From Gammaproteobacteria bacterium (lineage in GTDB: Bacteria > Pseudomonadota > Gammaproteobacteria > Pseudomonadales > Azotimanducaceae), in the NCBI GenBank assembly GCA_026707735.1, contig JAPOWH010000023.1, forward strand, positions 62,001-126,000: 64,000 nucleotides of DNA, read 5' to 3'. The notes under the pieces were generated by a model. It worked only from the letters and a program-made list of their open reading frames with translations, was not told where the DNA came from and did not search any database. Positions 36,334-45,865 of this stretch are shown piece after piece (the first letter of the stretch is position 1; every line of letters starts with the position of its first letter). The position numbers and the translations under genes are program-made.

Positions 36334-37230
36334 ATGGAATCAACAACCAATATGGAACGAAAAGCGCATATCTTCGGGAGATTGGCCTTAATTTCTTGCT
36401 TTCTTACCTTATCTGTCACTCTCGCTAATGCCGAGCAAGAGACCGAAGAGACTTCTGTTGCAGCAGAACCCAACTTCACACGCTTGGACACAATGGAAGC
36501 CATCAGGGGTCATCGAGATGATCGTTACAAGAAAATAGCCGAAGGTCTTGCATCGTCCTCGCTCTCGGACGAGCATCAAGAATTGCTCGCTACGGCGATG
36601 TCCAAAATGTATCTTGGCGTACCGGTGAGTTCTTTCACTCAATCGGAACGAGAGGAAAGCTCAGACGAAGAGCCTTCGGAAAGCAACTCCAGTTGGTCTG
36701 TAACCGACGACGGCCAAATTAAGCATGCAACTGAGTCAATCGTCTGGGGATTGAATACTCCGAGCCCGTTCGTTTACCTGCCTCCCCTTCCATTTAATGC
36801 AGCCACTGGCAGGGTCCTACACGAATCGGACGACGAAGCAATATTCATTTTTGATTTCGATATGAATATGATGGCCGAAGCAGCGGATGACGACCCCTAT
36901 GGCGTGGCAGAAAAACTGAAATGGGTTGCCGAACTCGCAGTGGGGAAACGGGATCAGTCGCCTACTAGCCTTGTGATGAAACTCGAGAAACCATTGCGCA
37001 AACGTTTCCTTTTCAAGCTCACAAAATTTCAGATGGAATTACACTACTCGTATGTTGAAAGTTGCAGTGGACACGCCCTAAACCGCATGACCATGGAAGT
37101 GGACGGGTCAGCAATCATCGTGGGAAGGATGTATCAACTAATCGAATTAGCTTTCACAAACATCGAGTGCGCACAACCATTACGCTATTTATTGCCGGAG
37201 GAAGATGAGTCCAACTTCTTCCAGTTCTAA
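36334..37230 (+). CDS. Exported protein of unknown function
   Basis: A 298-residue protein with an N-terminal membrane/signal segment (LALISCFLTLSVTLANAEQ, cleavage after ANA) and a periplasmic body. An acidic serine-rich linker lies around residues 105-125 (SEREESSDEEPSESNSS). No known domain recognised. Start at ATG 36334 is supported by TAGGAG nine bases upstream. Neighbours are a divergent amidohydrolase and a convergent molybdenum hydroxylase. Confidence 0.65.
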   Translation: MESTTNMERKAHIFGRLALISCFLTLSVTLANAEQETEETSVAAEPNFTRLDTMEAIRGHRDDRYKKIAEGLASSSLSDEHQELLATAMSKMYLGVPVSSFTQSEREESSDEEPSESNSSWSVTDDGQIKHATESIVWGLNTPSPFVYLPPLPFNAATGRVLHESDDEAIFIFDFDMNMMAEAADDDPYGVAEKLKWVAELAVGKRDQSPTSLVMKLEKPLRKRFLFKLTKFQMELHYSYVESCSGHALNRMTMEVDGSAIIVGRMYQLIELAFTNIECAQPLRYLLPEEDESNFFQF

Positions 37231-37431
37231 CGTAGGGGACTAGGGCGAAAACCGGGTAGATTCAACAAACCCACGCTATTTTGCCTGAGGTTCCGTACAT
37301 GAACTATCGCCATTGACTCTAACGTCAAAGGAATTCCGCCGAAATCAATTCGATACAGCAACATGGGTGAAACGCGACTCAAGCACTAGCTTCGCTCCGC
37401 AGAATGCCGGAACTTGAGCCGCATGACTTTG

Positions 37432-39687
37432 CTATGAAGCGTTCTTGTCGTGGTTCGCTATTGCTTCAAGTACCTTGGGAGGAGACATCGGAAGTTCCGT
37501 CATTCGAATGCCCAACGACCGGCTTACCGCATTCCCAATTGCTGCCAAGGGAGCGACTATGGGAGTCTCGCCACAACCGCGTACACCGTAGGGATGGTTG
37601 GGATTCGGCACCTCAACGATCTGTGTGTCAATCATGGGCACATCGGAGCATACCGGGATTCGGTAGTCTAAAAAGCCTGGGTTGTCCAAAATCCCTTGCT
37701 CGTCGTAGATGTATTCTTCGTTGAGCGCCCAGCCAATGCCCTGAACTGCGCCGCCTTGCATCTGCCCTTCGACGTAGTCCGGGTGGATGGCCGTCCCGGC
37801 ATCTTGAATCGATGTGAAATTCAGTACAGTGACGCTGCCAGTCTCGCGATCTACACGTACATCCGACATGTTTACGGAGAATGCCGGTCCCGGTCCTTGA
37901 GCATTCAGAGAAGCTCGTCCTGATATTGGTCCCCCGGTACGCGCAGCTCCTCGCGCCAAGTTCCGAAGTGTTAGCGGATCAGTCTCGACGTTTACGCCTG
38001 GCACCGGAAACGCTGTTCCGTCCCGCCATTCCACTTGATCAACGTCTAGTCCCCACGTGCGTGCGGCTCTGGCTCGAAGCTCAGCTATCACGCTCTCGCA
38101 AGCTTTCACAACGGCGAGGCCTGTAGCAAAGGTCGTGCGACTTCCCCCAGTTGTCGCACAGTAGCCCGTGCTGTCCGTATCTGCTATGTTTACGCGGACA
38201 CGGTCGTAAGGCACTTGCAAGGTTTCAGCAGCCATGAGGGCCATCGAAGCGCGGCTGCCGCCAATGTCCGGACTACCTTCCACAACCATTACCATGCCTG
38301 AATCGGTAATGTGGACTTCAGCACTCGATTGATTGCCTCCGTTGAACCAGAATCCAACAGCAACTCCTCGCCCCTCGTCCTTCTGCAGCTCTCGCTGGTA
38401 GTTGGGATGCACCTTCGCGGCTTCCAGGCATTCACGTAGACCTATTGCTTGAAATCTAGGGCCATACGCTGCCTGCGTGCCTTCCGTGGCCGCATTCTTC
38501 AATCGGAAATCAATCGGGTCCATGCCGATCAATTCTGCCAGCTCATCGATCACGGACTCGCCGGCGTACATCGACTGGGGCGCCCCTGGCGCACGATATG
38601 CTGCGACTCGGGGTCGATTTACCACAACATCGAAGCCTTCTATCAGTATGTTTTCGACGTCGTAGGGAGCGAAAATGCACATGCTGCCGGCACCCACCGG
38701 ACTTCCTGGATAGGCACCTGCCTCGTAGACAAGATGCGCGTACATTGCGGTGATTGTGCCATCCTTCTTGCATCCGATCTTAATGGTGTTCACCGAACCT
38801 GACGCAGGCCCCGTAGCCCTGAACACTTCATCTCTACTCATGACCATGCGAACGGGCCTACGAGTTTTTTGGGAAAGCTTTAGTGCGAGGGGCTCGAGAT
38901 AGATTGTCGTCTTGCCGCCGAACCCGCCACCAATTTCGCTGGCGGTTACCTTCAGGTCGCCCATGTCCATTCCCATCATGCGGGCAGTTGAATTGCGAAC
39001 ATCGAAGTGTCCCTGAGTGCAGCACCATACGGTTGCCTTGCCGTTTTCCTGGAAATTAGCCGTGCAAGCGTGAGGTTCGATGTAGCCTTGGTGGACCATT
39101 GGAGTGGTGAAGACCCTCTTTATTACATAATCGGCTTCCTTGAATCCCTGTTGAATATCGCCTTTGGCGATCGTCTGCTTTCTAGATATGTTGGATGGCT
39201 TTGTAGGCTCAGAATCTAGTCCCGCGGTGAACATGTCGTTGTGCAATATCGGCGCATCCTCGCGCATGGCGTCCAGTGCGTCCATCACGGATTCGATAGG
39301 CTCATATTCCACCCTTATCGCATCGACCCCAGCCTGCGCAGCAGTTGAAGTGAGTGCTGCCACTGCCGCAACAGCATGACCGTGATACAGCACCTTCTCT
39401 CCGGCTATCAAGTTCTCTGCGAATCTCTTCAAGCCTGGACTACCCGTTCGTGTATGTTCGAAGTCGGCTGATGTGACTACAGCAAGTACGCCGGGTATCT
39501 GCTCAGCTTCAGAGGTGTCGACAGAAAGCACTCTTGCATGGGCATGCGGACTTCGCAACACCTTGCCGTGTAGCATGCCGGGGAGCATTTCGTCTGCGCC
39601 GAACTTGGCTCGGCCAGTGACTTTTTCGATACCGTCTGGCCTAACCGGTCGGGTTCCGATGTATTGATAGTCAATGGCTTCGCTCAT
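37432..39687 (-). CDS. Molybdopterin-binding hydroxylase large subunit (xanthine dehydrogenase/CoxL family), orphan
   Basis: A 751-residue protein with the aldehyde oxidase/xanthine dehydrogenase large-subunit layout: N-terminal KVTGRAKFGADEM and, in the molybdopterin domain, EIGGGFGGK, AYRAPGAPQ and the catalytic glutamate of VRGCGETPI (~Glu707). It binds Mo-cytosine-dinucleotide and would hydroxylate a heterocycle or aldehyde. The active-site loop is AYRAPG, not the AYRCSFR of CO dehydrogenase. The FAD and iron-sulfur subunits and the maturation factors are not adjacent, so it is either encoded elsewhere or the protein partners with distant subunits. Confidence 0.87.
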   Translation of the reverse strand: MSEAIDYQYIGTRPVRPDGIEKVTGRAKFGADEMLPGMLHGKVLRSPHAHARVLSVDTSEAEQIPGVLAVVTSADFEHTRTGSPGLKRFAENLIAGEKVLYHGHAVAAVAALTSTAAQAGVDAIRVEYEPIESVMDALDAMREDAPILHNDMFTAGLDSEPTKPSNISRKQTIAKGDIQQGFKEADYVIKRVFTTPMVHQGYIEPHACTANFQENGKATVWCCTQGHFDVRNSTARMMGMDMGDLKVTASEIGGGFGGKTTIYLEPLALKLSQKTRRPVRMVMSRDEVFRATGPASGSVNTIKIGCKKDGTITAMYAHLVYEAGAYPGSPVGAGSMCIFAPYDVENILIEGFDVVVNRPRVAAYRAPGAPQSMYAGESVIDELAELIGMDPIDFRLKNAATEGTQAAYGPRFQAIGLRECLEAAKVHPNYQRELQKDEGRGVAVGFWFNGGNQSSAEVHITDSGMVMVVEGSPDIGGSRASMALMAAETLQVPYDRVRVNIADTDSTGYCATTGGSRTTFATGLAVVKACESVIAELRARAARTWGLDVDQVEWRDGTAFPVPGVNVETDPLTLRNLARGAARTGGPISGRASLNAQGPGPAFSVNMSDVRVDRETGSVTVLNFTSIQDAGTAIHPDYVEGQMQGGAVQGIGWALNEEYIYDEQGILDNPGFLDYRIPVCSDVPMIDTQIVEVPNPNHPYGVRGCGETPIVAPLAAIGNAVSRSLGIRMTELPMSPPKVLEAIANHDKNAS

Positions 39688-39743
39688 TCAAAATCTCCTA
39701 GATTCTTTGGGCATCCGGCTACCATTATCGTGGTGGGAGGGAT

Positions 39744-40574
39744 TCAAGCGTACGAATTCCGCACTTCATTGCGATCGCCAATCGCGTTTGGATCCATTGC
39801 CTTTAGTCCAAATTTCACTCTGATGGCTTCGGCGGCACCGGTCCTGCGGTTCAAGTCTTCAGGGCGATGCGCGTCAGCGTTTACGATGGCTTCTATGTCA
39901 TAGTCAGCGGCAAGCTCCCAAAAAGGCTCCCACGGATAGAGCGGGAATGGATTACTCGGCTTCCTTCTAGCAATTTTTTCCAACCCTAGAGCATTGATTT
40001 CCAGACCTACGCCACATTCCTGTGCTGCGGCGAGTATGTCTCTACTGCATGACGCAGTGTCTGCGTCCCATGTGCTATAGCACACACCAAACAAATCGGG
40101 ATGTGCAATGAAGTCGAAGAGATTGCTCTCGATCATGCTCTGCACGTAGCGACCGTAGTGGCAGAGTGCTTTTGCATCAACAGCGCCACTATAGGTTCCT
40201 CGCCAATTTCCGTAGTCGTCGGTAAAGAAGTGCGGTCCGCCCACCAGGTAGTCAAACTTATACTCACCGAACAATTCATCCTCATAAAACGACTGAAATT
40301 CGGGTATGTATTCGCATTCCATTCCAAGCAATATGCGGAGGTTTGAATAGCTACGCTTCGCCCGATTGACTGCTTCAACATAGTCGGCAAGTTCGTCGTA
40401 GTGCATGCGTGCCGAAATCCAGCGGTTGTCCGGCAATGCGCTGTGGTCCGAAAATCCCAGAGTCTTCATGCCTCGCTGCAAAGCGGCTTCACAGTAGTCC
40501 TCGGTTTCGCCACGGGCATGCTTGCAACGAAATGTGTGCGTGTGAAAATTGTGCTTGAAATCAGAATCGAGCAT
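39744..40574 (-). CDS. PHP-family phosphatase, histidinol-phosphatase-like
   Basis: A 276-residue PHP (polymerase and histidinol phosphatase) family metal enzyme: HTHT at residues 11-14, GFSDHSALP, MECEYIPE, HPDLFGV and NADAHRPED carry the metal-binding residues. Possible roles are histidinol-phosphate phosphatase (hisK/hisJ type) or another phosphoesterase. The gene is 56 bases from the molybdenum hydroxylase on the same strand. No His-operon gene is nearby, so the histidine-pathway role is inference. Confidence 0.82.
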   Translation of the reverse strand: MLDSDFKHNFHTHTFRCKHARGETEDYCEAALQRGMKTLGFSDHSALPDNRWISARMHYDELADYVEAVNRAKRSYSNLRILLGMECEYIPEFQSFYEDELFGEYKFDYLVGGPHFFTDDYGNWRGTYSGAVDAKALCHYGRYVQSMIESNLFDFIAHPDLFGVCYSTWDADTASCSRDILAAAQECGVGLEINALGLEKIARRKPSNPFPLYPWEPFWELAADYDIEAIVNADAHRPEDLNRRTGAAEAIRVKFGLKAMDPNAIGDRNEVRNSYA

Positions 40575-40952
40575 GGCTCTAGAGTGTGATACGCGAGTTT
40601 TTCAATTCTCTTATTTGGGCCCTAACAGGTGCCCTTCGTTAGCTCATGACGTGACTGATCGAGTGGAAGCACGCCATTGACTGCAATTTGCCCGCACCCG
40701 ATTATAGGGAATCGTCCACACACATAGACTGATAGAGCGGGCGAAGCCTTGATGAGCAACAGAGCTACTGGCTTAGTGTTCACAGGCACTCTAGCAGTCC
40801 TTCTGCAGACTCCCTTATCAAGGTGTCGACCTGCTCACGAGTGTAGCCATATCTCGCTATCCGACTAGGTTCCTAGTCAGTGCCTCAAAACCGGAACTTT
40901 CGAAACTGACTCCATTAGAATCGCAGTAATCGGACGACAGCAGATAAGGTCA
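40575..40952. other. Intergenic stretch with a palindrome
   Basis: Holds the perfect palindrome GACTAGGTTCCTAGTC at 40863-40878, 75 bases before the next gene, a possible operator. No other gene or RNA recognised. Confidence 0.35.
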
Positions 40953-41594
40953 ATGGCAATTCGTATCGCAGGTCTCATTGAACGGCTTGCAAACTTTCGT
41001 TGGGCAGACGTTTTTCGCTACTTGGTGGAGTTCCTCATTGTTTTCGTTGGCATTTACCTAGCGTTCCTGCTTACGGATTATCAAGAGGAGTTTCGTGAGC
41101 GCGAAATACAGGTGAAATACTACGAGAGTCTGATTTTGGAGTTCAGAGCCCTAGCATTACACCTTGACGCAGAAGAGCCCAAGATTCTCAAGCACCTGGC
41201 AATTGTTGAGGAAATCGAGCAAGGGAATCGTCCGATCATTCCTGTCAGCAATCTGGTGTATGCATTCCAAGATGGAGTAGTAGACGCGGCATTCAGTGGT
41301 CGAAATTTCGAAGCTCTTGATAAAGGAATACTCGGCGCAATAATTACCGGTCGTCCAGCACTTGAAGCGCTAGATCGAAGCATAAGAATGTTGAACGGAT
41401 TAACTGCCGAACTTCTTCCGATCCAAATGGCTGACGAAGACTGCTGCTACGACGAAGAAGACAATCTCTTGCCCTTGCTCGAGTGGTATCCGCACCTTAC
41501 AAGAGAGATTTATGCTATCAACCGCCAGCTGCGTGTCGTTGTCCTCGAGCGCGCAATCCCGGATCTCGAGCAATCCATGCAAGCTCTCCAATAA
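40953..41594 (+). CDS. Membrane-anchored protein of unknown function
   Basis: A 213-residue protein with one predicted membrane helix (residues ~24-42, FRYLVEFLIVFVGIYLAFLL) followed by TDYQEEFREREIQVKYYESL, which is a pattern resembling one-helix proteins with a C-terminal cytoplasmic coiled region such as DUF6090-like proteins. The rest is helical with an acidic segment ADEDCCYDEEDN near the end of the molecule. A perfect palindrome at 40863-40878 lies upstream. Confidence 0.6.
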   Translation: MAIRIAGLIERLANFRWADVFRYLVEFLIVFVGIYLAFLLTDYQEEFREREIQVKYYESLILEFRALALHLDAEEPKILKHLAIVEEIEQGNRPIIPVSNLVYAFQDGVVDAAFSGRNFEALDKGILGAIITGRPALEALDRSIRMLNGLTAELLPIQMADEDCCYDEEDNLLPLLEWYPHLTREIYAINRQLRVVVLERAIPDLEQSMQALQ

Positions 41595-41950
41595 TCAATA
41601 CACGGAGATGCCCTGGATTCAGTTAAAGAGATTCGTTAAGCCATTCAGCCGGTATTGCCGATTTCAATAGCAATTGAGGAGTGTTCCCGTACAGGTAATT
41701 TGCTTGGAGAGCACTAAGTATGTGCTTTAGCGGCTGCGGGAATGTGGTTTCCAGCAGTACAAACAGAAATCAACAATCAAATGACAGCAGTATCGCAATC
41801 TGCCTCGAGCTCCAGCGCAATTGTAGCGCCGTTAACGCGCTTGGAAGACCTGCGGGCGGCTCTGGGGTTTGATCCCTTGCAGTCGCAAAGCTAAATGGCC
41901 AATCGCGACACCAAGCAAGTGCCGCGATTGGCTAGACGAATCGAATCTGA
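41595..41950. other. Intergenic stretch with small ORF and terminator
   Basis: Contains a 37-codon ORF at 41781-41894 (MTAVSQSASSSSAIVAPLTR...; reads like coding but lacks a Shine-Dalgarno) and a strong terminator hairpin. Nothing else recognised. Confidence 0.3.
41898..41932 (-). terminator. Terminator hairpin for the thioredoxin-fold lipoprotein gene
   Basis: GCCAATCGCGACAC (41898-41911) and GTGCCGCGATTGGC (41919-41932) form a 14-bp stem with one G-U pair and a 7-base loop. Read leftward it lies 18 bases after the stop of the 41951 gene. U-tail is weak. Confidence 0.55.
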
Positions 41951-43861
41951 CTAGGCTTCGTCTACTTCTATTTCACTAGCTTCGGGTTCGCTCTCTTCCT
42001 CTTCTGCTTCTTCCTGCAGTTCTGGCCTGTCACCATATTCCGCAACTAGCAGCTCTTGAAGCTTCTCGCCTTCCATGTCCTTGTTTAGGATGCAACCTTT
42101 GGTATCCAACAAGTAACCCTTCGGAATCCAGCCAACACCATATGCGACCGGAGTTGGTCCCTGGAATTCCTCGCCATCCACTTCGCCGAGATCGATCCAT
42201 GGAAGTTCCAAACTCCTTGATTTCTCCTCCCACTCATCGAATGTCGCATCGATAGAAACGGAAATGATCTCAAACCCGTCATTGTTGAACGCTGCGTGAA
42301 GTTTCTTCAACTTTGGGAAACTCGCAATGCAGGGACCGCACCAAGAAGCCCAGAAATCGACAAGCACGTAGTCGTTGGACGCAAGCGTCTCATAAAGGGA
42401 AACATCCTCTCCGTCTAAAGACGCCAGAGTAAACGCTGGTGCAATCTGGCCGGGAACGAGACTCTTGTCATTGGTTTCAGCTTCCATCTGCGCAACGATT
42501 CGGTCGCGAGCTGGTGCAACGCGACTTGCAATGAGATCTTCACTGAGTGAGGACGTAGCCAATTTCTCCAAGGCTGCCAATCTCTCTTCTTGAGTTGAAA
42601 ATGCTCCTACTTCCACTGCTAGCAGAGCTGACAGCGGAGCGTCGAGATTATTGGCGATTTTCTGCAATTCGGCAGTTCGATAGGCGGCGACTTCGTTTGC
42701 AAGCTTCATATGCTCAGGTGCATCGGCATCTGACGGCGGCTCGTAGCTCCAAAGATCCAATGGCTCAAACGTGCTTGTATCAACGTGTTCACATCCCTCT
42801 GCGTTTGCAGTTGTGATTTTGCTCGCTGCTTGCGGCTCTTCCGGTTCATCAGCAACTGCAACACTATCCGACTCTGACGGTTCTTCAGCATCGTCTGAAG
42901 CCGCCGCGACCTCATCTGCAGGAACCACAGCCTCGTCGTGAATGGCTTCTGCTGCTGCCCGTTGCGCCTCCATTTCTTGCTGGTAAGCGTCGTACGCCTC
43001 TTCGTAAGCGCTTACCTTTGCAAGGTAGTCCTCGTTTTTGGTCCAGCTCTCGACAATGGCGTAGTGGTGGGATCCCTCGGCAGCAGATACAACCAAATCC
43101 GAACCATCCACAGAGACCTCGGCTTCAATTCCAGCTTCGGCGATTACTTCTACATTCTTGTAAAGATCAAATCCGCGTCGCAGATATAGGGTAACAACCA
43201 TAGGATCGCTCGCACTACCTTCAATCACGAACTTGCCATCCTTTGGATTTACAGGCCCTAACGTGAATCGTTTGGAATCTTGAAGCTCATCGTCCCATGC
43301 AGTTCCAAAGACTTGCACCTCTGCGAACGTCAAGTCTTCATCCAGATCACTGACATCGCCCGTTATCACGTACGTATCGGATGCATCTGTGTGTAATCGA
43401 TACTCGCCCGACAAAAGGAGTTGGTCCGGTGTTGCCGGCGTAAGTTGATCAACTAGCTTGAAAGCTACGTTCTGGCCTGGAGCTATGACAGCGTCCAGCT
43501 TTAGTGGAGAATCAGACCCAACATCTACAGAAATGATGACTTTCGTAGCACTCTCAATTGTTCCTTCGAATTCGATTCTGTCGTTCTCGAATGATCCGGA
43601 CGCCAAGACGTCGTCGACCATTTCACCTGCATCGTTCTTCACTTTTTGAATTAGTGAAACGGTAGTCTCCGAAATGTCGATTGGCTCGTCGACCTCCAGC
43701 TGACCAGAATCGATGGCGGCTTGAATGTAGTCTGCAATCTCCTCCGCATCGGCGACATGGAATTCACCTGTCACTGTGTACGGCCGCTGAGGACTCCCGC
43801 TGCATGCGACAACTAGCATTGCCACCGATAGAAGTCCTACTGATGCGAAAATGTTTTTCAT
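41951..43861 (-). CDS. Thioredoxin-fold (TlpA-like) lipoprotein with acidic tail
   Basis: A 636-residue lipoprotein (lipobox LVVAC near residue 20) with a beta-rich N-terminal half resembling the DUF4369/thiol-disulfide-linked domain, an acidic linker (residues ~300-350, rich in E, A and D), and a C-terminal thioredoxin domain with WCGPC at 507-511, in the AhpC/TlpA format (VDFWASWCGPCIASFPKLKK). The last 25 residues are almost all E, D and S. Likely a periplasmic reductase anchored to a membrane. SD GGGAG is about 11 bases upstream of the start. Confidence 0.82.
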   Translation of the reverse strand: MKNIFASVGLLSVAMLVVACSGSPQRPYTVTGEFHVADAEEIADYIQAAIDSGQLEVDEPIDISETTVSLIQKVKNDAGEMVDDVLASGSFENDRIEFEGTIESATKVIISVDVGSDSPLKLDAVIAPGQNVAFKLVDQLTPATPDQLLLSGEYRLHTDASDTYVITGDVSDLDEDLTFAEVQVFGTAWDDELQDSKRFTLGPVNPKDGKFVIEGSASDPMVVTLYLRRGFDLYKNVEVIAEAGIEAEVSVDGSDLVVSAAEGSHHYAIVESWTKNEDYLAKVSAYEEAYDAYQQEMEAQRAAAEAIHDEAVVPADEVAAASDDAEEPSESDSVAVADEPEEPQAASKITTANAEGCEHVDTSTFEPLDLWSYEPPSDADAPEHMKLANEVAAYRTAELQKIANNLDAPLSALLAVEVGAFSTQEERLAALEKLATSSLSEDLIASRVAPARDRIVAQMEAETNDKSLVPGQIAPAFTLASLDGEDVSLYETLASNDYVLVDFWASWCGPCIASFPKLKKLHAAFNNDGFEIISVSIDATFDEWEEKSRSLELPWIDLGEVDGEEFQGPTPVAYGVGWIPKGYLLDTKGCILNKDMEGEKLQELLVAEYGDRPELQEEAEEEESEPEASEIEVDEA

Positions 43862-44368
43862 GTGAAAAATTACTCCCGATTGATTGAAGTGATGCTCTAA
43901 ATGGACTCAGGGTTCCGGCGTGTACTCCAAAATTCCCTTGAAATTCACTGGCTAATGAAGCTTAGTTCGAACGCTTGACTATCTGTAGAGTCTGCAGATT
44001 AGAGCCTGCTGCTGGCTAATTGTATAACTTTAGGCATGTCATACCGCAATTGTTGGGGTATTGAACAAGTATTGTCCTGCTCCGGTCACTTTGGCGTTGG
44101 CTTCTCGCAAGTGTCTAGCCACTTGGCAGTCGTCTCCACAACAAGCACCAATTTGAACTATTACGGCACACTCTTATTTAGTTCACAAAGTCAGATTTAC
44201 GTAGGTGCCGTGCCCAAGCAAGTATATTTTTAGCACCCAATCCAATCGAAGCACTGTGCAAATCCATGATCTGAATGTCAACAGACTTTCGAACACGCCA
44301 TCGACAAGCATTGTGTTAACATCCTAAATTTAAAGTGACAGTTTAAATTTAGGATGTTAATTTGGCGG
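43862..44368. other. Intergenic stretch with palindrome
   Basis: Between the divergent thioredoxin lipoprotein gene and the second DUF4143 gene. The 19-bp palindrome at its right end (44316-44360) is listed separately; a possible promoter TCGACA, 17 bases, CTAAAT is at 44301-44329. No gene is recognised elsewhere. Confidence 0.4.
44316..44360. promoter_or_regulatory. Perfect 19-bp palindrome at second DUF4143 gene
   Basis: Arms TTAACATCCTAAATTTAAA (44316-44334) and TTTAAATTTAGGATGTTAA (44342-44360), spacer GTGACAG. The right arm overlaps the upstream in-frame ATG (44354) and ends 8 bases before the ATG I favour (44369); the left arm overlaps the possible -10 box at 44324-44329. Centre TAAAGTGACAGTTTA parallels the palindrome before copy 1. 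Probably an operator for autoregulation (inference). Confidence 0.6.
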
Positions 44369-45535
44369 ATGGCCCATGAACGAGTCGTGCACGCACTTAA
44401 TCGTCACGCAAGCGTCGCACTGATTGGTCCTCGTCAGGTTGGCAAGACTACTCTAGCGCTTCAAATTGCACAAGAATTCAATGCAACATACCTGGACTTG
44501 GAACGTCCCAATGATCGATTGATACTTGATGACCCAGAGTACTTCTTGGCTAACCAAACACAGAACCTCGTTGTACTCGATGAGGTACATCGTGCTCCAA
44601 ACATTTTTTCCATAATCCGCGGAGCCATTGACCGATCAAGAAGGCAGGGGCGACGAACCTCAATGTTTCTCTTCCTCGGATCAGCGTCAATGGACTTGCT
44701 TCGTCAAAGCAGCGAGAGCTTGGCCGGACGAATAGCCTATGCAAATCTCGATCCCATCAACGTTATAGAAGCTAGTTCTGCAGGTATCGAACTTAGTCAA
44801 TTGTGGTTGCGTGGTGGATTTCCCGAGAGTTTGATTGCAGACGAAATGGCAGATAGTTTTGAATGGCGCTCAGAGTTTATCCGCACGTATATTGAGAGGG
44901 ACATCCCGTTTCTCGTAGAACGAACAAATGTCGCACTAATCGACAGGCTATGGACCATGCTTGCATACTCGCAGGGGTCGCTATTGAATCAATCCTCGTT
45001 CTCCAGATCTCTGGGCGTTTCTGTGCCAACCGTGAGAAGCTACATTAGCACTCTTGAAAAAATGCTTCTCATTCGGATGCTTCGTCCGTTTCAGGCAAAC
45101 GTCAGGAAACAGTACGCAAAGAGTCCAAAAATCTATGTTCGCGACAGCGGATTGACTCACGCTCTGTTGGGACTAAAGACCGATTTTCAAGTCTACGGCA
45201 ACCCCGTAGTTGGACACAGTTGGGAAGGTTTCGTCATTGAAAACGTCCTAAGCGCAGCACCCCTAAGAACGCAGGCAAGCTTCTATCGGACTGCAAGAGG
45301 CGCAGAAATAGACCTGATACTCCAATTCCCCGGGGATCCGACTTCTGCGTGGGCGTTTGAGATCAAACGAAGTCTCTCGGCCAAAGTTAGGCGAGGCTTC
45401 TATACGGCGCGTCACGACATTGCTCCTCACCGAAGCTTCGTGGTCCATTCAGGCACTGACCGATTCATGCTCAATCCGGAGATCGAAGCAATCGGACTGA
45501 TTGACTTGTGCAATCTAATCGCTGAGCAACACTAG
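44369..45535 (+). CDS. AAA ATPase with DUF4143 domain (copy 2)
   Basis: A 388-residue ATPase with Walker A GPRQVGKTT, Walker B VVLDEVHR, sensor FLGSAS and a DUF4143 C-terminal domain holding RGAEIDLILQ and FEIKRSL, the PD-(D/E)XK nuclease-like pattern. A second, divergent copy is at 32627. The ATG at 44354 is inside the palindrome and would add five residues; I prefer 44369. It appears alone, without a neighbouring toxin or antitoxin. Confidence 0.85.
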   Translation: MAHERVVHALNRHASVALIGPRQVGKTTLALQIAQEFNATYLDLERPNDRLILDDPEYFLANQTQNLVVLDEVHRAPNIFSIIRGAIDRSRRQGRRTSMFLFLGSASMDLLRQSSESLAGRIAYANLDPINVIEASSAGIELSQLWLRGGFPESLIADEMADSFEWRSEFIRTYIERDIPFLVERTNVALIDRLWTMLAYSQGSLLNQSSFSRSLGVSVPTVRSYISTLEKMLLIRMLRPFQANVRKQYAKSPKIYVRDSGLTHALLGLKTDFQVYGNPVVGHSWEGFVIENVLSAAPLRTQASFYRTARGAEIDLILQFPGDPTSAWAFEIKRSLSAKVRRGFYTARHDIAPHRSFVVHSGTDRFMLNPEIEAIGLIDLCNLIAEQH

Positions 45536-45865
45536 AAACAAATCTACATGGAGGCAAAGACTGCCTTATACCTGCACGAACTACCTGCAGTCCCTCGTTC
45601 GAACAGCCCGCAGTGTCGCAGAATATTGCAATTCCTTTTCTCCTAGACCGTGTTGCAGAATTTCCCCCGAATAGAGTGTTTCGACACCAATCAGATTTTC
45701 GACCAAGGCATTTTGGGTGGCTGCATAGACACTCTGAAAAACCTGCGGTAGCGAATGCTACACACGTACGTTATGTAGAAATATGCAGACCGTTTTACCT
45801 GTCAACGCAAAGAACTGAATGAATCCTGCCGCAGATTCGCCCAGTGGTTTCACCTACCCGAGAAT
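45536..45865. other. Intergenic stretch
   Basis: Nothing recognisable: no RNA, no repeats and no supported ORF. Confidence 0.35.
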
